Assembly: GCA_003184365.1 (NCBI GenBank) | Contig: NKYR01000011.1 | Location: 310,001 to 374,000 of the forward strand | DNA: 64,000 bases | Origin: Evernia prunastri | Lineage: Eukaryota; Ascomycota; Lecanoromycetes; Lecanorales; Parmeliaceae | Reading direction: 5' to 3' | Shown here: piece after piece, positions 10,305 through 19,964 of the stretch | Layout: every line of letters begins with the position of its first letter | How positions within the stretch are numbered: the first letter of the stretch is position 1 | Translations under genes and position numbers: made by a program | Notes under the pieces: generated by a model | The model's input: the letters and a program-made list of their open reading frames with translations, nothing else | Told to the model about the DNA's origin: nothing | Database searches by the model: none

Positions 10305-12019
10305 TCAAACCGCCTCAACGTATCTTTTGAACTCCCTGCAACCTTTTGTCAGCACTTAAGCAAGCACATTGCATGCTAGACTCACCAATCAGTGACAGCC
10401 TCGTCCCATAGCCTGATCTCATGCTCTCTCGTGCCTCCAAAATGCTCAACAAACTCGTCCCCAAAGACTTCTCGTGCCACGCTCTCCTTCCGCATCATTT
10501 GACTCGTAGCCTCCTTCAATCCTTTTGCAAGTCGTATCCCTTTATCTGACGCACCACCGACGTTTTGCCCCTTGCCCAGAGGCGGTAGCGTAATCTCCAA
10601 CTTCTTCTCCACGCCGCGCCAGCCGAGAGCAAGAATCGCCGCCAGCACGAGAAAGGGGTTGGCGTCCGCACCGGCAACTCGTACTTCAAATCTTGTAGCC
10701 TTCGGACTTGCGGTGGGCGGCGCTATCAGTCGAATTGAAGCAGCTCGGTGCTCTAGCCCCCAAGACACGGTCACAGGTGCCCAGAAGTTCTCAACGAGCC
10801 TCTTGTAAGAGTTGATGGTGGGCGCAAGAATAGGCATAACATCAGGTAAACCATCTAACAGACCAGCGAGGAAGTGGCGTCCCATATCTGAGAGGTGTTC
10901 AAGGTCCTGATACGGCGGGTTGGGATCCTTCGACCCGCGATAGAACATGTTTTTGCCCGACTTGTCAACGACCGACACGTGCATATGACCGGAATTGCCC
11001 GGAAGGCCTTCTCGAGGCTTGGCCATGAAGCATGGGGTGATGCCGAATTTGCTGCCCAAAGATTTGACGACGTATCTGAACCGTTGTCAGCAATGGGGGC
11101 AACGTTGATGCGGCTTCGAGAATCACTGACTTGAACAGCCCAGCTTTGTCCGCCATCTGCTTGATCTCCCCGAATTCGAGGGCCTGTAGAGACTATAAGT
11201 CTTGGTCCACGCTGAGTAGGAAGCTTCCCATACTGCTTCAAAGACTCCAGGCCCACTTTCTGTATGCCAGCTTTCAATCCCGCATCCGAACTTCTCGCAG
11301 GCGTTGTAGATGCCGTAGTAGTAATCTTGATTGTGGACTGGCCTTGTCAGGCTGTAGCCAAACATGCCTTCCGTGAGAGGTGGAAGCGCGTTGTGCGGGT
11401 TCTTCTGAAGGAATCTCGCGGTAGAAGATGAATTGCGTTCTTTTGGATCTAGCGTGTTGTCGACGGGCGCTCTGAATTGGAAAAACTCGTACTCAGCTAT
11501 TGGACAGCCAGATCAGCGGAATTCAGCGACACGAGACCCGGACTTGTACGCGCAGGCATCTGTAAAAGGTCCGCATGTCTTACCTCCTGCCATTGCCCCT
11601 AAATCTTGCTTTTCCAACTTATCGACGGCGGTCTTGAGCAGACTCCTGGGACAGGCACTGATAGGACCTCGATGGTCCGGATCGAGGAAGCTGACGAGGA
11701 AGAAGGGCACATCATCCTCCCAAGGTATTCTTCTGAAGCTGCTCAAGTCCGGCACAGCAATTACATCGTGATATCCGTTCTCCGCATTGCTGATTTTTAG
11801 TTCCTTGAAGTACGTCTGATCGTGCATGTCCCAGCCGAATATGACAGAGCAGAAGCCGAATCCATCTTTAGCGATCCCTAGAAACTTCTTCTTGGACATG
11901 AGCTTGCCGCGCAGGACGCCATCGATGTCGATGCCGGCGACTTTGACCTTGGTATCATCTTTCAAGACATACTCCAGCGATTCGTACGTGACCTCGGTAC
12001 GTCCCCCGCTGTCTCCCAT
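10305..12019 (-). CDS. Type I glutamine synthetase-like enzyme, five exons
   Basis: Exons on the minus strand are 12019-11584, 11496-11234, 11183-11131, 11075-10386 and 10335-10305. Introns are 87, 50, 55 and 50 nt, all GT-AG, and the phases close to 490 residues. The N-terminal part has DIDGVLRGKLM. The catalytic barrel shows the family signatures WHTESGPGVFEA, GNSGHMHVSV and HRAASIR, then FEVRVAGADANPFL. The last 31-nt exon turns an apparent stop after DEAVTDW into a short tail WEFKRYVEAV, as expected for the family. These enzymes ligate glutamate to ammonia or amines, and fungal relatives include the C-terminal domain of FluG and gamma-glutamyl-polyamine synthetases. The true substrate cannot be read here. 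An upstream in-frame ATG (12085) is possible, but 12019 fits the family start better. Confidence 0.88.
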
Positions 12020-12278
12020 CGCATGTTTTGGGCGTGGTTGTTCTGCTTCGAAAGTCGACGCGTTGAGGATCCGCATCTCCCGCAAAGCCGGGCACCAATG
12101 AGTACAAGACTTGGCGCCAAGGCCGACCTCTGCGCTAGTATGTGTACTCCATTACTCCATCCTATATCATCTATGGACTGCGACAGGGCGGGCTGGGCAA
12201 CAGGTTAAGATGTTCAGACGTCTGGACCGGGATAAGCAACGACTTTAAATCTTCCATTCTCTCGAGCGGCCTGGCACA
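12020..12278. promoter_or_regulatory. Divergent promoter region, 259 bp
   Basis: The spacer separates the ATGs of the minus-strand glutamine synthetase-like gene and the plus-strand STAND-like gene. It must hold both promoters. No clear TATA box is visible, and the sequence just before 12279 is pyrimidine-rich. Confidence 0.4.
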
Positions 12279-14860
12279 ATGGCTGAGATTGGTCTCGCCG
12301 CCAGCATCATCAGTGTCGCCGCCTTCGGGGCATCGGTGGCGACGACGCTTTACGAAACAGCCGACATCATGAAAAATGCCAATCAGCAAATACGTGCTCT
12401 GGCCAAACATGTCACGCAATTTACTGCGGTTCTCAATCACATGGGACAGGTAATTAAGACGGAGAAGACCAACTGCTCCAAAGATGTTCTTCGCGACATT
12501 CGAAAGATTAAGCATTCTTGTAAGCGAACATTCAGGGAAATCGAGTCGACAGTGAAAGAGAAACGCTTTCAGCGCTTCGTTTGGCTGTTCAAGAGAACGA
12601 AAGCCATGGAGCTAGAGGCCAGACTGGATTCTCAACAGTCGATGCTACAATGCATGATACATACACTCACAGTATCAAAATTGAGTCACATAGCCTCAAG
12701 GTATGCACAAGCTGGAAACTCCTTGGGCGAGAGTCACCTAAGATCTGTAGGTCAAAAGAAGATTCTGAGCACATCACTGGTCTGAAGGTGGACATCAAGC
12801 TCCTGAAGACATTCATCAAGGAGAACTACGATAACTTAATATCGCTCAGACGCGCTGAACAGTCCGCTAAGGTAGAGGCCAGACATCGGCCCATGTCTGG
12901 ATATTATCCGTCTGCGGACGGTAGCACCTTCCCATCAGATCCGATAAGCGCATCCTACGTCTTCGAGCCTCCAATAGCGCGGTCTCCATCGCCTGCTTCA
13001 AATACCTCCAAGTCCGACAACGAAGACTCAAACACTGATGATAGGCGTGATGAAGATGATCATAATGATGTCAGTAGCACACGTTCCAAAGAGCAGAACG
13101 ATCGTGACAGTGCTGGACCCAAGCGCGACGCTTCAAGTGCAAAAGGATTAGTCTCTGAAGTTCCTTACCAGCCGCGATCATCCTATGTTGACTCTTCAGA
13201 TCCTGCTACACACCGCGAATCAAATCTTCTCCTTCAAATGGTTCCATACAAACCAGGACGTCCTGACCCAATTCGTTCCGATCGCCTCATCTCTGGTGGG
13301 GACGGTCCGGACAGCGGTACAATATCTGCAACCCAAGAAGTGACAAAAAGCGTTCGCTTACTACTGGACAAATGGACGACCTCGGGATCTGGACCCATAT
13401 CCAATATCTTAGATGAAGAAGCTGCTAGAGAAGAAGACGAAGCGTCAGTAGGATGACTGTCCCTTGCCCTCAAGCTTGCTAACATCACTCTTTCAGTGAG
13501 CTGGCCAATAAGCATAGAGTCTCCAACCCTCACTTCGATGAGTACAGAAGGTCGTCATCCCCAGCAGCCGAATTTCATGAAGCCGATGATATTCCTACAC
13601 ATGACCCAGGAGCATATGAATATTCTCATCGTTTTCAGGGTGCTCGTATGCCGCCACCTCCGCCATGGAATTATCCACAGCCACAATATGTTTCTTATGC
13701 AGAGAAAGATTTCTCGAAGCCATTTAGAAACCTTTCTCAACCGCCAAGTAGACACATGGGAGGTGAAATACTGACCAGATTACGCACTACAAGGGGCGGA
13801 ATATATTACATAAAAAGTAGCAAATTCAAGCAAGTACATTATGTTGATCAGTACCCTGTCTATACTTGCTTTTTTGTGCCCTCGCACATGATCCCATACA
13901 ACGAAAATAAGCCTTCGACTACGGAGCTTGGTAGAGGTCTAGTTCGAAGAGAAGCTCTAGATCTCCTTGCATACTCGTACACCGAAACGGAGACAGGTAA
14001 CTTTTCAATCTCAGGTGATCTAGGGCTCGTAAGTGAGAGGTGCACAATTAACGTCTTGCGTTCACCAGCTGACATTGCTTGAAAAGGGAGAAATCGAAGA
14101 GCTTGTCCGACTTTCGTACCAAGCCCTCGAACGAAACCTTGAAGAACGTTCAAGGACACTGATCAACGAGAGAGGTTGGGGTGAAGCTATCGATGCCATG
14201 AACGGTGGACTGCCAGGAACCCGATCAAGCGAAACTTGGGGGGCGTCTCAATTTCCTCCGAGGCCGGAATATTGGAATCAAAACAATCCTCTACACGACA
14301 CAGATCTCAGGGGCCGTCCGTATACTGGGTACGAAAACATCTACTCGGATCACAGTCCTCCGGCTCGCGAATACCGATCTGCTACGCGGCGTGCAGGGCC
14401 CATCATAATTCCGCCACCCATTGAAGGCGAACGGCAGGAACAAGATACAATGAAAACAGTACGGCCAGAAGTGAGATTCACGCTTCCTCGAGCGCAGCTT
14501 GTTTTGGATACCTCAGACATAGCCAAGAAAGCCCAAATAAGTTCAGCTAAGCCCGATATTCCCGCAATCAAGGCGGACGATGAACTCCAATCAGTACGCC
14601 AGAAACTCGAACGGGTCAAAAAAAGGAGAGAAGAAGCTGAGAAAGCCAAGGACACTGTCACCGCATCTGATTTGACCTATTTTGTTATCCCAGGCATGGA
14701 AGCGGAGTTGGAGAAGTTAGTGAAGCAGCAACGAGAGGAGCAGGAGAAGGCAGCTGCTCCAATTTTTCAGAACGAGGAAGACAAAAAGTCTCGTCACACT
14801 GAAGTGGAAACGGAAAGCGAATCCAGCGATGATGAGGGGGAATCGGAAGCCGAAAACTAA
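12279..14860 (+). CDS. Large fungal protein with STAND-like N-terminal domain
   Basis: Exons are 12279-12700, 12751-13443, 13497-14028 and 14069-14860. Introns are 50, 53, 40 and all GT-AG with good branch sites (for example GCTAAC before 13496), giving 812 residues. Residues 1-140 begin MAEIGLAASIISVAAFG and form the helical N-terminal domain often found on fungal STAND/NLR and ankyrin proteins. The middle is acidic, Ser-rich and disordered. A compact conserved-looking block follows (GGIYYIKSSKF, REALDLLAYSYTETE, GEIEELVRLSYQALE). The C-terminus is a charged coiled coil (about 710-775) with a Ser/Asp/Glu tail. There is no NB-ARC, NACHT or repeat domain, so it is an adaptor-like or orphan protein of unknown function. 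Confidence 0.75.
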
Positions 14861-15935
14861 TCACTGCTGGGTCTTTTGAGGATGTACGACCAGTTGTGAA
14901 ACGGCACCGATAATTTGCAGCATCTGAGAGATCTTGCAATTCTGCGGCTTCAGATCTTGATGTCCAAGCAAGTATACCTTGATGAAGCCAAAAGACTACT
15001 TGTTCCGATTGGACCATTGCGGGAGACTTAAGTGGCCATTCAATCATCTCAGATTTTCTGGGTAGAACACAGCCGCGATGATGATGGATGACAACCATGT
15101 ATGTTCACAATTCGCGTATGAAAGACGCTGGAGAGCCAGGACCAGGGCACTGCTTCGAAGATATAATTGAGGAGGGTATCTGTGACTCTCTCCGAGACGG
15201 AATGGTTGACGATGGTACGAGCAACAGCGGTCACTTCTTGGTCACATCCACAAGTTTTGTTCCTTTCGCGAGCGTGAATTGCCATCAGCTAAGCGCTACA
15301 ACTTTGTACTCGGACGTGTCTTTGATTTTGAGGTGAAAGGTAGCTGATTGAAGATAACCATATGCGAAACTACGCTGGGTACAAGTCTCTGTAACCTGAT
15401 GGGAAGTTGGATTCGAAAACCAATACGGTTTCATCATTTACAACTACACAGACGAAGAACCCAAATACACCACTCGAGTCGTTGGTTGCCGCCAGCGAAA
15501 TGCGTCGAGGCACATTATTACTTTGGTATTTATGTGGCGATGCAATCACGTGGAGCAGCATTGAGCCGCTAGAGTCTCGCCGGATTTAGATATCGAAGGT
15601 GAACGTCTAGTCTTTCTCCTTACGCATGATCACTTATATTCTCAAAACGCTCAAAAAAATGGCGAACAATTTTACTTAAGCGTCAATCCGATTCCTATCT
15701 CTAGGAGGCGAGTCTGTGCTCATCAATAGTGCGGTTCTTTGTGGCACTGCTGAACTCAGAAGATGTTGGCTTGCTCATAATGCTTGACCTGTCGAGATAC
15801 CGCGAACCCGAACTTTTCGCCACATAGAAAATACGAGGCCTTCCAGTACTGCGACCATGAGTCATTGGATGATCAGTGTGACGCTGGATGTTCTGCGGCT
15901 GGTGGCGCCACTGTGGTTGATAATGGGTCATCGGC
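14861..15935. other. Intergenic, no gene assigned
   Basis: Several frames of 60-140 codons overlap on both strands, none with a recognisable domain. Stops in all frames and low coherence suggest non-coding or decayed DNA beside the repeat region. Confidence 0.4.
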
Positions 15936-17191
15936 TGCCCGGAGGCGGGGCGTCATCAATGACAGCACTGAGCAGATGATGAGCCTAGGGAATACAAAGC
16001 GTCGATCAGACAGATCACAACAAGACCACTTACTGATGGTGCATAGAGCTAGAGGTACAACAGACTTTTTTTTTAATTAATCCCCACCCGAGGTTTTGCC
16101 GCAAAACGCGTATTTCGCGACTTTCTCACCAAAACCATTCAAATACCTACATTATTATGGGACGTACCAAGGACGCAATAGACCTTCCGGAGGCCAAACG
16201 AGGGGCCCTGATAGAGCTTAAGAAGGAGAATCATACATCCAATCGTCAGCTTGCAAGGCAGTACCATTGCGATAAGAAAACAGTGGCAAATGTTCTCAAA
16301 CGCGCCGGAGACGCGCAAAAGGAGAATATTAACCCATTATCTTCAGAGGCCCACCAACGACGTCCTCAATCAGGAAGACCTCTAGCAATTAACGAGAGGC
16401 AGCAACGGCAGCTAGTCAGACATGCCACTAAGAACAAATTCCAACGTCGCAAGCCCTGGGTCAGAATTGCTCGAGAACTTGGGATTATGGCCTCTAAGTC
16501 AGCTATCAACTCTGCGTTTGTTCGGGCTGGATATGGTCGATACCCACCTCGTCACAAGCCTTTGTTGACACCGGAAATGAAAGAGGAACGTCTTGAGTTC
16601 GTAACGGAGTGGGGNAGTTGATAGCTGACTTAGAGGCCATAATCCCAAGTTCTCGAGCAATTCTGACCCAGGGCTTGCGACGTTGGAATTTGTTCTTAGT
16701 GGCATGTCTGACTAGCTGCCGTTGCTGCCTCTCGTTAATTGCTAGAGGTCTTCCTGATTGAGGACGTCGTTGGTGGGCCTCTGAAGATAATGGGTTAATA
16801 TTCTCCTTTTGCGCGTCTCCGGCGCGTTTGAGAACATTTGCCACTGTTTTCTTATCGCAATGGTACTGCCTTGCAAGCTGACGATTGGATGTATGATTCT
16901 CCTTCTTAAGCTCTATCAGGGCCCCTCGTTTGGCCTCCGGAAGGTCTATTGCGTCCTTGGTACGTCCCATAATAATGTAGGTATTTGAATGGTTTTGGTG
17001 AGAAAGTCGCGAAATACGCGTTTTGCGGCAAAACCTCGGGTGGGGATTAATTAAAAAAAAAGTCTGTTGTACCTCTAGCTCTATGCACCATCAGTAAGTG
17101 GTCTTGTTGTGATCTGTCTGATCGACGCTTTGTATTCCCTAGGCTCATCATCTGCTCAGTGCTGTCATTGATGACGCCCCGCCTCCGGGCA
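15936..17191. repeat. Exact 576-bp inverted duplication across an N
   Basis: Bases 15936-16511 recur as their exact reverse complement at 16616-17191, and both outer ends of the second piece sit on single Ns (16615 and 17192). The duplicated piece contains 120 bp of flank plus the first part of a transposon. A short redundant contig placed between two gaps explains this better than a natural palindrome. Confidence 0.85.
16157..16614 (+). pseudogene. Transposase 5' fragment (plus copy)
   Basis: From the ATG at 16157 the frame encodes MGRTKDAIDLPEAKRGAL, a helix-turn-helix DNA-binding region (RQLARQYHCDKKTVANVL), a linker with RPQSGRPLAI and a second helical domain (WVRIARELGIM). This is the paired DNA-binding layout of Tc1-like transposases. 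The sequence stops at the N at 16615 before the catalytic domain, so it is truncated by the assembly and not necessarily in the genome. Confidence 0.8.
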
Positions 17192-17192
17192 N

Positions 17193-17741
17193 AGTCACCC
17201 AGATCTGTCCCCGAGATTCGCCAACCCGCACCGAAGTCTCATCAGTGTGCACAATTATATGTTCTTTCCCTTCCAGCTTCGGTCCCCACTCCGTTACGAA
17301 CTCAAGACGTTCCTCTTTCATTTCCGGTGTCAACAAAGGCTTGTGACGAGGTGGGTATCGACCATATCCAGCCCGAACAAACGCAGAGTTGATAGCTGAC
17401 TTAGAGGCCATAATCCCAAGTTCTCGAGCAATTCTGACCCAGGGCTTGCGACGTTGGAATTTGTTCTTAGTGGCATGTCTGACTAGCTGCCGTTGCTGCC
17501 TCTCGTTAATTGCTAGAGGTCTTCCTGATTGAGGACGTCGTTGGTGGGCCTCTGAAGATAATGGGTTAATATTCTCCTTTTGCGCGTCTCCGGCGCGTTT
17601 GAGAACATTTGCCACTGTTTTCTTATCGCAATGGTACTGCCTTGCAAGCTGACGATTGGATGTATGATTCTCCTTCTTAAGCTCTATCAGGGCCCCTCGT
17701 TTGGCCTCCGGAAGGTCTATTGCGTCCTTGGTACGTCCCAT
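17193..17741 (-). pseudogene. Transposase 5' fragment (minus copy) reaching the first catalytic Asp
   Basis: It starts at 17741 and repeats the protein of the plus copy, then extends about 30 residues further, through HIIVHTDETSVRVGE and RGQIWVT. The TDE block is where the first catalytic aspartate of the DDE/D transposases lies. The frame ends at the N at 17192, so the second and third catalytic residues are missing. A shorter third copy (16970 down to 16616) belongs to the redundant inverted piece. Confidence 0.8.
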
Positions 17742-17842
17742 AATAATGTAGGTATTTGAATGGTTTTGGTGAGAAAGTCGCGAAATACGCGTTTTGCGGC
17801 AAAACCTCGGGTGGGAATTAATTAAAAAAAAAGTCTGTTGTA

Positions 17843-18257
17843 GTGGCTTTTAAGCAAAGCACAGCGTCTGGAAGCTGAACTTGACGTTCTTGGCCCATCA
17901 TTTCCCAACCTTTTCCAGCGGTTGGCGGTTGCGCCGATAATCGACTTGTTTGATTTCTATGTTTGGAAGGAGTCTTGGTGGATACAAACGGTGTTCGAGC
18001 ACCTTGACGTTGCTCTCATAGTGCCTAGTTGCGCTACAGACACATTCAGCTATGGGAAAGCAAAATTGAGGCATTTCCGTCCTATAATGTTGCAGACCCT
18101 TTTGATGGCTCGAAATGGACTCATGTTTCAGAAAGTGTCAACAAAGTCTTTGGTGCAATTATCGAATCTGGTTGCGCGACGGAAGCTTCGTCGACACTCC
18201 CAAAATCCGCACTGTTGTATAGCTTATAAAGTTAGGGTTCGATCGACAAGAGCCTGA
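17843..18257 (+). pseudogene. Gene remnant right of the transposon
   Basis: Directly after the TA duplication the frame reads WLLSKAQRLEAELDVLG, then VAPIIDLFDFYVWKESWW and VFEHLDVALIVPS, which is clearly protein-like. Further on the coding signal changes frame to PSYNVADPFDG and SESVNKVFGAII, so there is at least one frameshift. The style resembles fungal STAND/ankyrin proteins, as in the neighbouring locus. The transposon may have split this gene, but I could not connect the left flank to it. Confidence 0.4.
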
Positions 18258-18321
18258 GATTAGTACACCAACTTTGGGCTGCGATAAGCTCGGTTTAATA
18301 AGTTAACAACTGACGACTCAA

Positions 18322-18909
18322 GGGCAAATTACCGGGTCATATCCCGAAAGGTTGAATCCTTACTAATTCATACCTCCCCATTACATTTTGATACCCTCAC
18401 TCAAGCGAAGGGTATGAATCGATAAGAAGTGATTCAATTTTCCTTTTTTTTTCTTTTTTTCATTTGATATCAATTATTGAAAGAAATATTATGCTGAAAG
18501 TATTCTTTGGGGGGTGTTCTTCGGGGGATAGTTTTCGGAAATACTGTGTGATTGGCTTTTTTTTTTTTTTTAGGGTATTTTCTTTCTTTCAATCTGTCAC
18601 CTAAGTAACCCGCAGAATACTTTCTAAAGAACACTTTCCCGAAGAACAATCGCCAAAGAACCCCCCGAAGAACACCTCCTCGAGAGAAATCTCCCCAAAG
18701 AACGCCCTCCAAAGAACAACGTCCCCCGAAGAACGCTCCCGAAGAACTCCCCCAAAGAATAACTCCCAACGAGTGTTTTAAGGAAAATTATCATTTCATA
18801 CCTCAGCAGCATCACTTTTTATCAAATCATATCTCCATGAGTAATGGTAATTTGGGGTTATGAATCTGTAAGGTTGTAACCTTTTCGGGTGTGAATGAGT
18901 AATTTGCCC
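18322..18909. mobile_element. 588-bp MITE with 10-bp target duplication and internal satellite
   Basis: The ends begin GGGCAAATTAC and finish with its reverse complement. The imperfect terminal repeats extend about 60 bp and share CCCGAAA, GGTT and ATTCATA. The element is flanked by the exact 10-bp direct repeat GACGACTCAA at 18312-18321 and 18910-18919. A 9-10 bp duplication with long terminal repeats is the Mutator-like pattern. Inside, about ten copies of RAAGAAC occur at irregular 14-20 bp spacing (18615-18770), facing an inverted counterpart at about 18500-18540, so the centre can fold. There is no coding capacity. Confidence 0.8.
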
Positions 18910-18919
18910 GACGACTCAA

Positions 18920-19964
18920 CCTTTGTTTATCTGAGGACTCAATAGTCTTTTATCCTAAAGCAATTAGTCTTTGTAAGGGAAAGTCACCGCGCAAACGTTA
19001 CACTCCAAACGTTGGGAAACTTATATTCGCCCGCAACATCATTGTGCCAAAGGTGGAAAGTGACTGTGTCGAGTCCAAGGATAATATAAAACACCGGTAA
19101 TGCATAATGGGTGAGTTGAAAAATGGAATAAGCACGTCCCCTGAAGTTGAACCGTTCATGCTTGTATGCTATCCGAGCCACCGGAAGTTCACTTCATGAG
19201 CAAGGGTTTGATCCTGTCGAGCCTGTCTGGTTCGACGCCGGTCGTCAGCGCTACCTATAACGGTTAGCGTGAGTCAATGTGAGTGTCCTAACTCTGTTTA
19301 GCCCTAGTGTCTATGTGCGAAGAATTTTCACCTGATGGCGCCTCTTTTCCATCTGGTCTCGTTGCGATACGAAAATACCAACCCGCCTCATAGCTATGAT
19401 GCAGTCCCTAGAAAGCCGTCATAGCTCCTTTTCCTATTTCCCAACAATTCCTCGCCGTCCTATTGCACGCACGTGGGAGAGTCGCGTGGAACAGTCATTT
19501 TTCGAGGTCCTCAGAGCGCATACCATTTCGTTCTCTCTCACATCGAATTCAGAAATAGATCAAGTTATTTATTGCCCTGCAGGAGTGGGCTTGCATTTCG
19601 GAGAGCCATGTAGGTTGTGTGCTTTCTGCCTTCGAAGATTGCTGTAGTACGAGCAGGTACATGGTCACTAGTCCTAATAAACATTATCTTCTGCAAGTTC
19701 AGGTGTTACCTGATGGTGAGTGAATGACGGTACATGAGTATATTCCAAGACACCGGATCCTCCGATAAGGATGCAGATGCGCGACGTTCATCTGACTAGT
19801 GCTAGTTTTGCGATGTTGCCCCGGAGAAAGAGCTGCTTTGCTGGTACGGCCAGCAGAATTGTCTCTCGGCGTAGCCTTGTCCTTTCCTTTTTCCTTTCTA
19901 GAAAGCCATCGAGTTCAGACCATTACCACGGCTGCTATTTCAAACCAAGTATGTATCGGAGACA
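18920..19964. other. Intergenic, no gene assigned
   Basis: Only short frames without domains. The last 150 bp precede the decayed ankyrin gene and may be its old promoter. Confidence 0.4.

Larger units (their letters stand above)
16058..17840. mobile_element. Tc1/mariner-type transposon, misassembled
   Basis: The outer ends read CAACAGAC and GTCTGTTG, and each is bordered by TA (16056-16057 and 17841-17842), as for Tc1/mariner insertions. Inside are 5' halves of the same transposase in head-to-head orientation instead of one gene. The two ends differ by at least one base (GGGGATTAA against GGGAATTAA). The span of about 1.78 kb suits one complete element, but the 3' half of the transposase is nowhere present. 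I infer one or two real insertions with the centre lost at the Ns. Confidence 0.75.
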
